Assembly (NCBI GenBank): GCA_030602705.1
Contig: JAUVZF010000034.1
Span: 1 to 40,818, forward strand
DNA from: Planctomycetota bacterium
GTDB lineage: Bacteria; Planctomycetota; Phycisphaerae; FEN-1346
Length of the DNA stretch: 40,818 nucleotides
Direction of reading: 5' to 3'
Made by a program: the position numbers and the translations under genes. Below, one piece after another: positions 8,020 to 15,031 of the stretch. Each line of letters starts with the position of its first letter. The first letter of the stretch is position 1. Under the pieces are notes generated by a model, which was not told the origin of the DNA, made no database searches, and worked only from the letters and a program-made list of their open reading frames with translations.

Positions 8020-8667
8020 ATGAGCCATCCGAAGGTGATCGGTTTATTGGCTCTGGTTGTGGGCCTCGGGGCATTGGGCGCATGGTTGGCGCCTCGGCTT
8101 GCTGTCCTGTACGGACAGGAGGGCCGTTCGGCAGACGCGGGTCCGCCGGCCGTCCAGTCCCCGCCGGGCGACGGCGCGGCTGAGGTACCTCTGAGGCTCC
8201 CGCTCGAAAACCCTCGAATCGTGATCATCAAGAGCACGCGCCGGCTTTTTCTTTATTCTGGCAGCAGAGCCGTTCGGCAGTATCGGATCGGCCTTGGTTT
8301 CGCTCCAGTCGGCGACAAGACGCGAGAGGGGGACGGGCGCACCCCCGAGGGCGAGTATTACATCTGCAATAAGAACCCTAACAGCCGCTTTTATCTATCT
8401 CTGGGCTTGAGTTACCCGAACGAACAGGATGCGGCCCGGGGACTCGAGGAGGGCCTCATCAGCGAATCCGATTACCGGCGCATTGTCCGAGCCATTCGAA
8501 TTGGGACGACACCCCCGTGGGACACGCCCCTCGGTGGCGAAATCTTCATCCATGGGCGCGGCGGCCATCGGGATTGGACCCTCGGATGCATTGCCCTCGA
8601 TGATGGGGAGATGCATGAACTTTACGAGGCCGTGCCGCGCGGAACGCCCGTCGTCATTCAGCCCTAG
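8020..8667 (+). CDS. L,D-transpeptidase (YkuD family), exported
   Basis: This 215-residue protein has an N-terminal hydrophobic segment (about 6-30: signal peptide or anchor), a proline-rich spacer, and a YkuD catalytic domain from about residue 63. The catalytic motif is complete: His178 in IFIHGRGGHRDW and Cys190 in TLGCIALDD. The family forms or edits peptidoglycan cross-links at meso-diaminopimelate, or attaches proteins to peptidoglycan. The form with an elongated middle (KNPNSRFYLSLGLSYPNEQDA) is closest to the YafK/ErfK-like group. It would act in the periplasm. That suits a lineage with peptidoglycan, as now accepted for most planctomycetes. Confidence 0.88.
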   Translation: MSHPKVIGLLALVVGLGALGAWLAPRLAVLYGQEGRSADAGPPAVQSPPGDGAAEVPLRLPLENPRIVIIKSTRRLFLYSGSRAVRQYRIGLGFAPVGDKTREGDGRTPEGEYYICNKNPNSRFYLSLGLSYPNEQDAARGLEEGLISESDYRRIVRAIRIGTTPPWDTPLGGEIFIHGRGGHRDWTLGCIALDDGEMHELYEAVPRGTPVVIQP

Positions 8668-8668
8668 A

Positions 8669-9505
8669 TCAAGGCTTAAGGCCTGAGGCGATGCGGCGGA
8701 GGCGCTCGATGTAGGCCAGGCGCTCGGGCGTCAAGTCCCGACGCACCTCCCACGTGTCGCGGTAGATCTCCATCATGAAGGTTCCGGAGAAAGCGACCTC
8801 CGCCAGTGCGCGTGCCACGTCTTCGAACGGGATGGTCCCCATTCCGGGCAGGTAATGGCCATCCTCGGCGCCGTCGTTGTCGTGCAGATGGACTCCCCAG
8901 AGTCGCGGCCCCATCGCCTGCACCGTTCCAACCGGGTCCTTGGCGATGTTGGCATGGCCGGCGTCATAAGCGAGGCCGAGGTGTGGGCTGTCTGTGGCAT
9001 CGAGGATGCAGCGGAGGAGGCGGGCATCGTGGCCGAACATGGGGGGCGGCATGTTCTCGATGAGAAAGCGGACGTCGGCCTTTTCGGCGACGCGAGCGAG
9101 TTTCTCGGCGCTGTCGGCCAGGTTGTCGGCACGGAACGGGTCGTCCTGTGTGTCGCCGGGGCCGACAGGGTGGAGGATGATATCGCGACAGCCGAGCGCG
9201 CGAGCGTATTCGGCCTCGTTTTGCGCGATGGCGAGAGCGGCCTCACGTGTTGCAGCGTCTTCGGCCGAGAGGTCGAAAGGCGGCCCGTCAAACATCTCCA
9301 GGTCGATGTAGCCGTGCAGACTGTCGGGCACGAGCCCCGCGCCGTCGAGGATGCCGCGGATATGTTCGGCCGTGACGCCCCGGACGTAGTTGCGGTAAAC
9401 CTGGATGCGGCCGAGGCCTGCGTCGTGGACGATGGCGATCTGTTCGTCCACGTCCCATCTGTCAAAATGGAAAGCGATGACGGTGCCGAGAGGCAGGTCG
9501 GGCAT
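8669..9505 (-). CDS. Sugar phosphate isomerase/epimerase, TIM-barrel family
   Basis: The 278-residue product belongs to the xylose isomerase-like TIM-barrel family (AP endonuclease 2 superfamily). Evidence is the barrel strand pattern and metal-site segments: RDIILHPVGPGD, VRFLIENMPPP, LGLAYDAGHANIAKD, LWGVHLHDNDGAEDGHYLPGMGTIPFED and FMMEIYRD. These supply the usual Glu, Asp, His and Glu metal ligands. The substrate cannot be read from sequence; related enzymes isomerise or epimerise ketoses and inosose derivatives. Its start lies 2 nt after the mcsB stop, so it is the last gene of the mcsA-mcsB operon. This is a linkage I would not expect from Firmicutes. Confidence 0.85.
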   Translation of the reverse strand: MPDLPLGTVIAFHFDRWDVDEQIAIVHDAGLGRIQVYRNYVRGVTAEHIRGILDGAGLVPDSLHGYIDLEMFDGPPFDLSAEDAATREAALAIAQNEAEYARALGCRDIILHPVGPGDTQDDPFRADNLADSAEKLARVAEKADVRFLIENMPPPMFGHDARLLRCILDATDSPHLGLAYDAGHANIAKDPVGTVQAMGPRLWGVHLHDNDGAEDGHYLPGMGTIPFEDVARALAEVAFSGTFMMEIYRDTWEVRRDLTPERLAYIERLRRIASGLKP

Positions 9506-9507
9506 GG

Positions 9508-10560
9508 TTAGTTCGTACCAAGGCGTTTTCGGATGTAATCGGCCCGCGCGACGTCGCGTTCGGATTCGCCGAGTTCGGCGCCACGCATTTTCTGGATGTG
9601 GCCCCGCCGAGTCATGAGGAACAGGTCGTTAATGGTTCCGATGTCCACGCCCTTCAGACGTTTCAGGTGAATCCCCAGCCGCACGGCTGAAAGCAGCGCG
9701 AGGGTCTCTTCGCTGGAGATGACGCGGGCGTGAGTCAGAATCGCCCACGACCGGAGGAGCCGGTCGTCCAGCGCGGTCGGGCTCTCGGCGGCCAGGGCGT
9801 CGCGGGCCTCCTTTTCGTAGGCGATGATCTGGGAGATCACGGTACCCAGGGTCTTGAGGATCTCCTGTTCGGTGTGTCCGAGTGATGCCTGGTTCGAGAT
9901 CTGGTAGACGTCGCCCGTGGCCTGCGTGCCCTCGCCGTAAAGGCCGCGCACGGCCAGCCGCAGCCGCGAGACGGCGTTGAAAACCTTCTCGATCTGCCGC
10001 GTCAGAACGAGCGCGGGCAGGTGCAGCATAACGCTGGCTCGCAGGCCGGTGCCGACGTTGGTGGGACACGCCGTCAGGTAGCCGAGTTTCGGCGAGAAGG
10101 TGTAGATGACCTGCGCTTCGAGGCGGTCGTCGATGGCGTCGGCTTCCTGCCAGGCTTCCTGAAGTTGAAGCCCGGACGAATAGACCTGCAGCCGCAGGTG
10201 GTCCTCCTCGTTGGCCATGATGGCGATTCGCTGCTTGGGTCCGACGGCTACGCCGCGCTCCCCCTTGCCGGCGGCCAGTTCGTGGCTGATGAGATGGCGT
10301 TCAACCAGGCACTGGCGGTCGACCTGGGGCATGTCCTCGAGTTCGAACCACGTGTACTTGTCGGGTTTCATGGCCGCGAGGACCGCCTTCTTGAGGTACG
10401 CTTCCAACTCCTGTTGCTCGTCGGGCGGGAGGCGGTTGAGGAAGGGTCGGCCGGCGACGTTCCGGGCCAGCCGGACGCGAGTCGACAGCACGATGTCGTC
10501 GTGCGGGCCGCCCGGTTCGAGCCACGGGCTGGGCGACGTGATGATCTTATCGAGTTTCAC
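9508..10560 (-). CDS. mcsB: McsB protein arginine kinase
   Basis: The 350-residue product is a phosphagen kinase-family enzyme that phosphorylates arginine residues on proteins. In Bacillus this marks damaged proteins for ClpCP and controls CtsR. Landmarks are DDIVLSTRVRLARN (about 21-34, ATP binding), CLVERHLISHEL, the EDHLR segment and CPTNVGTGLRASVMLHLPAL near residue 190, then a helical C-terminus. The GTG at 10560 is chosen because it overlaps the mcsA stop by 14 nt, sits behind AAGGA, and the protein then begins at the family's normal N-terminus; upstream Met codons would add a Ser/Lys-rich tail read from mcsA. Neither clpC nor ctsR is in the window. Confidence 0.93.
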   Translation of the reverse strand: MKLDKIITSPSPWLEPGGPHDDIVLSTRVRLARNVAGRPFLNRLPPDEQQELEAYLKKAVLAAMKPDKYTWFELEDMPQVDRQCLVERHLISHELAAGKGERGVAVGPKQRIAIMANEEDHLRLQVYSSGLQLQEAWQEADAIDDRLEAQVIYTFSPKLGYLTACPTNVGTGLRASVMLHLPALVLTRQIEKVFNAVSRLRLAVRGLYGEGTQATGDVYQISNQASLGHTEQEILKTLGTVISQIIAYEKEARDALAAESPTALDDRLLRSWAILTHARVISSEETLALLSAVRLGIHLKRLKGVDIGTINDLFLMTRRGHIQKMRGAELGESERDVARADYIRKRLGTN

Positions 10561-11041
10561 CCGCGGTTTCCTTTTTGTGGATGAGGTCGCGGATGCGTGC
10601 GGCTTCCTCATAGCGTTCGGTCTCGACGGCATCCTGGAGTTGTCGCCGAAGTTGCATCAGTTCGCGCTGGCCCCGGGAGTCGGACCCGGCCCGCTGGGGC
10701 AGTTTGCCCACGTGTTCGGTCGCGCCGTGGACCTTCTCGAGGACTTCCTGGAGGGGTTCGGCGAACACCTCGTAGTCGTGCGGACAGCCGAGGCGGCCCT
10801 GGCTGCGGAACTCGGCGTACGTGATGCCGCAATCGGGGCAGCAAAGGCTGGCGTCGCGCCCGGTGCTCTCGTGGGCCTCGAGCATGCCGGAGAGGATGTC
10901 CTGGAGATTGATCTGGGCCTTGATGGCGACGCCTTCCTCGCGGGCGCAATCCTCGCAGAGGTGCCGCTCACGTTTCTCGTCGTTCAGAATCTCCGTCAGG
11001 TGAATAGTGGCCTGCTGTTTGTGGCAGCGCTGGCAGAGCAC
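10547..11041 (-). CDS. mcsA: McsA, activator of McsB
   Basis: The 164-residue product has two zinc-binding treble-clef-like modules: CQRC and CEDC at residues 3-6 and 29-32, then CPDC near 69-72 with GCPHD about 12 residues on. A UVR-type coiled-coil segment (about 125-157, LRRQLQDAVETERYEEAARIRD) closes the protein. McsA binds and stimulates McsB. The start is a GTG at 11041 behind AAGGA with 7-8 nt spacing. It is the first gene of the operon mcsA-mcsB-isomerase, with a promoter at 11105-11133. Confidence 0.9.
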   Translation of the reverse strand: MLCQRCHKQQATIHLTEILNDEKRERHLCEDCAREEGVAIKAQINLQDILSGMLEAHESTGRDASLCCPDCGITYAEFRSQGRLGCPHDYEVFAEPLQEVLEKVHGATEHVGKLPQRAGSDSRGQRELMQLRRQLQDAVETERYEEAARIRDLIHKKETAGETR

Positions 11042-11104
11042 TCGGTTTTCCTTCTTCTGGGCGCGGGCACCCTTGGATTTATATCGGCCGACGCGGCTGA
11101 AATC

Positions 11105-11133
11105 ATCATAGTTCCCCGTAGAGGGGAAGTCAA
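11105..11133 (-). promoter_or_regulatory. Promoter of the mcsA operon
   Basis: On the minus strand, TTGACT (11133-11128) and TATGAT (11110-11105) are separated by 17 bp. The predicted transcript start is about 60 nt upstream of the mcsA GTG. No CtsR-type heptad repeat was seen next to it. Confidence 0.6.
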
Positions 11134-11193
11134 TTCAGGATGCGCGATTCGGCCGGGTGTGAACACGGATTATGGCAGGTGTCGCGCCGTCAG

Positions 11194-11284
11194 GCAAAAA
11201 GGTTCCAGGAACCTTTTCCCGAAAAGACCGATACACGGCCAGAAACGCCGAAACCGCGAAAAAGGTTCCTGGAACCTTTTTGCC
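11194..11284. repeat. Nested palindromes AAAAGGTTCC, bidirectional terminator-like
   Basis: Two perfect palindromes with a single-base centre, 11197-11217 (AAAAGGTTCC / GGAACCTTTT) and 11259-11281 (AAAAAGGTTCC / GGAACCTTTTT), lie 62 bp apart. Their outer flanks (GGC / GCC) also match as an inverted repeat, so the whole block is a 91-bp element. Each hairpin is bounded by A and T runs and could stop transcription from either side. It lies downstream of the HPS-RraA gene and upstream of mcsA. The rest of 11042-11359 is the mcsA leader and shows no gene. Confidence 0.65.
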
Positions 11285-11359
11285 CGGCCGCCCGCCAGTG
11301 AAAAGAGTCACACCCATTCGGCCGCCGAACGACCGCATCGTTCTTCTCGAAAACCCGTT

Positions 11360-12655
11360 CTATCGGCCGGTCCGTTTTTCCCACTTCTCCAGGTAGGCGA
11401 CCTGGCTGAGTGTGCGGCCCTCGTGGATTTCGGCCCGCATGCGGTTTTCGGTCTCCAGGACGTCCTGTGCCCGATTGGCCATTTCGACGACCTCTGTTTT
11501 GGAAAGGTGCATGACGCCGTCGGCGTCGCCGACAAGCCAGTCGCCGGGCAGCACCTCCTCGCCGCACAGACGGACGAGCCTTCCGATCTCGCCGAACCCT
11601 TTCGGGTAGCCCGCGTGGCTGCACACAACGGTGGCGAAGGCGGGGAAGCGGAGGCGGCGGATCTCGTCGGTGTCGCGGATGGCCCCGTCGATGACCACGC
11701 CGGCGAGTTTCCGCTGGATAGCGCTCTCGGTGGCGAGTTCGCCCCAGGTGGCCGGCTCCACCCCGCCCGCATCGATGGCGATGACCTGGCCTTCCTCCGC
11801 CCGGTCGATGGCTTCGACACTCTTGGCAAAATCGCCGGGTGCCGTGCGGACCGTCAGAACCGGGCCGACCAGTTTCGTGCCCGGCGTGATCTGTTTCATC
11901 CCCGGCAGGCACGGACGGTGGTGGCAGGCGTCGCTGATGTTGGCCGTGGAGACGCGCATCAACACCTCGCGCACGTCCTCAAGGCCCGCCCGGCGGAACA
12001 GGTCCGTCTTGATGCCCCGGCCGGTGTCGAGGGCCCGGCGGATGTCGGCCGTGGCGCGGGCCGGGTCGTCGGCCTTGATGATGGCCCCGCCCACGACCAC
12101 GATGGAAGCGCCGGCGGCCGCCGCTCTCGGCGCCGTCTCGGAGTTCAGCCCCCCGGCAGCCGCAAGCGGGATGGCGGTAATCTTTGCCAACCGTTCCAGG
12201 ATGTCGAAGGGGTTGCCGCCCTGCATCTGCACGTCGATGGGGCAGTGGACCGAGATGAACGCCACGCCCCACTCGGCCATCCGTTCGACCAGGGGCTCGG
12301 GTTCGGCGATGCCGAGGATGTCCACGCCGACGCCGAGGCCGTAATGGCGGCCGGCCTCGACCGATTCGCGGATGGTCGATTCGCTGGCGGCGCCGAGGAC
12401 GATGGCGAAGTCGGCCCCGGCCTTGGCGGCGGCTTCCATCTCAAGGCGGCCGGTGTCGGCCGTCTTCATGTCGGCGACGATCTTGCGGTCAGGGAACTTG
12501 GCGCGCAGGGCACGGACGGCGTCAAGGCCCTCGCTCTTGATGAGCGGCGTGCCGGCCTCAATCCAGTCCACGCCGTGGCCCACGGCAAGGTCCGCGACGC
12601 GCAGCGCACGGTCGAGGTCCAGAAAATCGAGCGCCAACTGAAGCGTGACCGGCAT
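11360..12655 (-). CDS. Fused 3-hexulose-6-phosphate synthase / RraA-like protein
   Basis: The 431-residue product has two domains. Residues 1 to about 207 form a hexulose-6-phosphate synthase of the orotidine-decarboxylase fold, with the DxKTxD motif at Asp62-Lys64-Asp67 (ADMKTADTG) and AAAGGLN later. It would condense formaldehyde with ribulose 5-phosphate, or run in reverse to make ribulose 5-phosphate. Residues about 215-425 form an RraA/HMG-aldolase-like domain, with GGVEPATWGELATESA and GVVIDGAIRDTDEI. The same fusion is known in some archaea and bacteria, where the role of the RraA part is unsettled. Of two adjacent ATGs, the second (12655) has correct spacing from AAGGAGG; the first lies only 1 nt from it. 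The gene follows queD by 36 nt. No phosphohexuloisomerase is nearby. Confidence 0.88.
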   Translation of the reverse strand: MPVTLQLALDFLDLDRALRVADLAVGHGVDWIEAGTPLIKSEGLDAVRALRAKFPDRKIVADMKTADTGRLEMEAAAKAGADFAIVLGAASESTIRESVEAGRHYGLGVGVDILGIAEPEPLVERMAEWGVAFISVHCPIDVQMQGGNPFDILERLAKITAIPLAAAGGLNSETAPRAAAAGASIVVVGGAIIKADDPARATADIRRALDTGRGIKTDLFRRAGLEDVREVLMRVSTANISDACHHRPCLPGMKQITPGTKLVGPVLTVRTAPGDFAKSVEAIDRAEEGQVIAIDAGGVEPATWGELATESAIQRKLAGVVIDGAIRDTDEIRRLRFPAFATVVCSHAGYPKGFGEIGRLVRLCGEEVLPGDWLVGDADGVMHLSKTEVVEMANRAQDVLETENRMRAEIHEGRTLSQVAYLEKWEKRTGR

Positions 12656-12691
12656 GGTCATGCCTCCTTGGGTCGGATCAGGCCCGGCCGC

Positions 12692-13063
12692 CTAGTCGGG
12701 AGTGTAACTGGCAGCGCAGCAGTCCGACTCCCACGTTGTGACGCCGGCAACGCGAACTCCCTCGGGGAGCCGCTTGGCGACGGCTTCGGCGATGACGCGA
12801 GCGAGATTCTCGCTTGAGGGGTTCAGCCCGTCGAACGGCGGGACCTCGTTCAAGTAGGCGTGGTCGAACGGCTCCAGCGCCTCGGCGAGGATGCGTTTGC
12901 CTTCTTTGAAATCGAGGACCATTCCCTGGTTGTCGAGATGGTCGCCCGCCAGCCGCACGTCCACCCGCCAGTTGTGGCCGTGAAGTTTCTCGCACTTGCC
13001 CTCGTACTCACGCAGGTTGTGCGCGGCGCTGAACCACTCCTGGATGAGAAGTTCGTATGGCAT
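12692..13063 (-). CDS. queD: 6-carboxy-5,6,7,8-tetrahydropterin synthase (QueD/PTPS family)
   Basis: The 123-residue product fits the 6-pyruvoyl-tetrahydropterin synthase family. Zinc ligands are His15 (SAAHNL), His28 and His30 (KLHGHNW), and the catalytic Cys24 lies in the QueD-type pattern GKCEKLHGHNW. Asp67-His68 and Glu112 (TTWESD) complete the active site. It converts dihydroneopterin triphosphate to 6-carboxytetrahydropterin in queuosine and related deazapurine synthesis. QueC, QueE and QueF are not in the window. It is probably transcribed with the HPS-RraA gene downstream. Confidence 0.9.
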   Translation of the reverse strand: MPYELLIQEWFSAAHNLREYEGKCEKLHGHNWRVDVRLAGDHLDNQGMVLDFKEGKRILAEALEPFDHAYLNEVPPFDGLNPSSENLARVIAEAVAKRLPEGVRVAGVTTWESDCCAASYTPD

Positions 13064-13114
13064 GCCCGGAACCCCAAAAACACAGCCGGAGCCCCACGGC
13101 GACCGGCCACCCGT

Positions 13115-13144
13115 ATTCTAAGAACCCCAGGGCAGGGCATACAA
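13115..13144 (-). promoter_or_regulatory. Promoter of queD
   Basis: On the minus strand, TTGTAT (13144-13139) and TAGAAT (13120-13115) lie 18 bp apart, giving a leader of about 45 nt. It stands back to back with the promoter of the 93-aa protein gene. Confidence 0.5.
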
Positions 13145-13175
13145 GGGTTTTGTGCGCACCTGGGGTGGTGGCGCC

Positions 13176-13204
13176 TTGACGCATCGGCGCGAATCGGGTA
13201 ATAA
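13176..13204 (+). promoter_or_regulatory. Promoter of the 93-aa protein gene
   Basis: TTGACG (13176-13181) and TAATAA (13199-13204) are separated by 17 bp, about 75 nt upstream of the ATG at 13283. Confidence 0.55.
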
Positions 13205-13282
13205 TACGGCGGCGAGGCGGGGAATCGCCGAATCAGGCCGTGGTTGCGGGTGCGCTGGCGCGCCGCATCCGGGCGAGGTGTC

Positions 13283-13564
13283 ATGGTTCAGCCGAAGGAA
13301 CAAGAGAAGAAGGCCTGGTTGCTTGGCGTCGGCCGGGACAACGACGACGGGCACCTGCGCATTACGCGCGGCCACAACTACCAGTTGTTCGGCGGCAGCG
13401 AGGGAACCCACGACGTCATGCAGGAGAAGGCTGTGAAGTTCAACGAGAAACTGCGTGAGCGCGGCCGGCATCTGGAAGACATCTCACACAACGAATTCCG
13501 CGATATCGCCCACGAGATCGGCCTCTCGGATAAGAACCTCCCGCCGGTTCCGCCCGAACCGTAG
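13283..13564 (+). CDS. Conserved 93-aa protein, unknown function
   Basis: This small soluble acidic/basic protein has two blocks. The first is KKAWLLGVGRDNDDGHLRITRG with NYQLFGGSEGTHD; the second is MQEKAVKFNEKLRERGRHLEDIS followed by FRDIAHEIG. I recall very similar small proteins from planctomycete genomes, where they remain unnamed. No metal site, transmembrane segment or DNA-binding motif is apparent. The ATG at 13283 follows GAGGTG at short spacing, and a clear promoter lies upstream. It is monocistronic by spacing. Confidence 0.8.
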   Translation: MVQPKEQEKKAWLLGVGRDNDDGHLRITRGHNYQLFGGSEGTHDVMQEKAVKFNEKLRERGRHLEDISHNEFRDIAHEIGLSDKNLPPVPPEP

Positions 13565-13719
13565 TCCCTGGCGACTCATCTCCAGCGCTTTTTTTCGATG
13601 CCGCCCGGGCCCCTGTGCCATTCCACGACCCTGCCGCAACCCGCATTGGGCAAATACCCCGGCCGATTTGACAAACCCCCAATCTTGTCTCTTATCCGCT
13701 CAGCGATTCGCAAACGCCG

Positions 13720-13980
13720 CTACCGCTTAGCCCGTGCCCACTTCATCGGTTTCTGCCAGTCTCCCAGGTACGCCTCGCGCCATCTGCTGGCCGCGTGCGC
13801 GCCGTTCTTGCCGTGGTCTTTGACGGCGGGGTCGGGGCTATCGTGCCAGTAGTGGGCTCCATGGCCGGTCTTCGCAAATGAGCCGCCCCAGTGCTCGCCG
13901 GCCGGATCGTCCGGATTGCCCGGAACCGCGCGGGACGAAAACGGTTTCCGCCCAATGCCGATTGTGGTAAACTCATTCAC
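13720..13980 (-). CDS. Possible 86-aa protein, uncertain
   Basis: This short frame has a GGAG sequence 7 nt before its ATG and no competing gene. The product is rich in His, Gly, Trp and Lys (TGHGAHYWHDSPDPAVKDHGKNG) and matches nothing I recognise. It may be a small gene, a decayed gene end or a chance frame. The rest of 13565-14019 holds only the predicted manA promoter and no other gene. Confidence 0.3.
   Translation of the reverse strand: MNEFTTIGIGRKPFSSRAVPGNPDDPAGEHWGGSFAKTGHGAHYWHDSPDPAVKDHGKNGAHAASRWREAYLGDWQKPMKWARAKR
13945..13973 (+). promoter_or_regulatory. Possible promoter of the manA operon
   Basis: TTTCCG (13945-13950) and TAAACT (13968-13973) are separated by 17 bp, with transcription predicted to start near 13980, about 40 nt before the manA GTG. 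The -35 match is poor. Confidence 0.4.
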
Positions 13981-14019
13981 TTGCTCCGAGGATGTTGCCA
14001 GACCGATAGGGAGAAACTT

Positions 14020-15024
14020 GTGCAGCCACTGAAGATGCGGCCGGTCCTCAAGGAGATGGTCTGGGGCGGCCGCCGCCTGGCTGACCTGCTCGGCAAGTTG
14101 CTACCGGAAGGCAAGCCCATCGGCGAATCCTGGGAACTGGCCGACCATCCACACGGGCACAGCACCGTGGCGGACGGACCGCTTGCCGGCAGAACCCTGC
14201 GATGGCTCCTCGAGAATCACGCCCAGGCGATTCTCGGAGGCCGGGAACTCGCACGCGGAGCGGCCGCCAGGTTCCCCATCTTCGTCAAGTTCATCGACGC
14301 CGCCGACCGGCTGAGCGTCCAGGTTCACCCGGACGACGACTACGCGGCGGCTCACCACGGCGGCGAGAAAGGCAAGGCCGAGTGCTGGATCGTCTTGCAG
14401 GCCGAACCCGACGCGTGGATCGTCGATGGCCTGCGCGACGGCGTGACGCGCGATGCCTTCGCCGCCGCACTCCAACAGGGAACCATCGAGGACCTCTTGA
14501 CCGTTCGCCCCGTCCGGGCGGGCGACTTCATCTGGATACCCGCCGGACACGTTCATGCCGCGGGGCCCGGAATCGTGCTTGCCGAAATCCAGCAGAACTC
14601 CGACATCACCTACCGGCTCTACGATTGGAACCGGCCGGGGCTCGACGGCAAGCCGCGCAAACTCCACGTTGCCGACGCCCTTGAGACGATCAACTTCGCC
14701 GGCGAGGAACCGGATTCGGGAGGCACCGGCAGGACGGCCAATGAAACCGGCCTGCTCATCGAACACCTCGCCGATTGCCACGCCTTCAGCGTCAGTCGCA
14801 TCCAACTCGACGGTCGGCCCTGGGCGGCCGAGACGGGCGGGGCGTACGTCGCGTTGATCACCCTTGCCGGCGCGGCACACCTCGTGGTGGGCGGCCGCAC
14901 CATGCCGATCCGGGCGGGCGACACCGTTCTGGTGCCCGCCGACGCCTCGGAGTACGTCTTCGAGGCGGCCGAGAAACTGACGGTCCTTGCGGCGGCGCCC
15001 CCCGGCAAGGCCCCGACCCAGTAG
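14020..15024 (+). CDS. manA: Mannose-6-phosphate isomerase, class I
   Basis: The 334-residue cupin enzyme interconverts mannose 6-phosphate and fructose 6-phosphate, feeding GDP-mannose synthesis. Zinc ligands are visible: the QVHPDDDYAA segment with Gln101 and His103, Glu121 in GKAECWIVL, and His179 in IPAGHVHA. The NSDITYRLYDWNR segment and the C-terminal cupin half (AGDTVLVPADASEY) follow. The length matches the short Bacillus-type enzymes. The GTG at 14020 is chosen because GGGAG lies about 7 nt upstream; the ATG at 14035 is the alternative. It heads the run manA-rluB-thiC-tlpA-like. Confidence 0.92.
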   Translation: MQPLKMRPVLKEMVWGGRRLADLLGKLLPEGKPIGESWELADHPHGHSTVADGPLAGRTLRWLLENHAQAILGGRELARGAAARFPIFVKFIDAADRLSVQVHPDDDYAAAHHGGEKGKAECWIVLQAEPDAWIVDGLRDGVTRDAFAAALQQGTIEDLLTVRPVRAGDFIWIPAGHVHAAGPGIVLAEIQQNSDITYRLYDWNRPGLDGKPRKLHVADALETINFAGEEPDSGGTGRTANETGLLIEHLADCHAFSVSRIQLDGRPWAAETGGAYVALITLAGAAHLVVGGRTMPIRAGDTVLVPADASEYVFEAAEKLTVLAAAPPGKAPTQ

Positions 15025-15031
15025 GACGACC

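Noticed and set aside
12656..12661. First ATG of the HPS-RraA gene at 12661
   Set aside because: It lies only 1 nt after AAGGAGG; the second ATG at 12655 has normal spacing.
10211..12817. Very long open frame on the plus strand across mcsB, mcsA and the HPS-RraA gene
   Set aside because: It is antisense to three well-supported conserved genes, and its translation has the Gly/Asp/Leu-rich composition typical of the reverse frame of high-GC genes.
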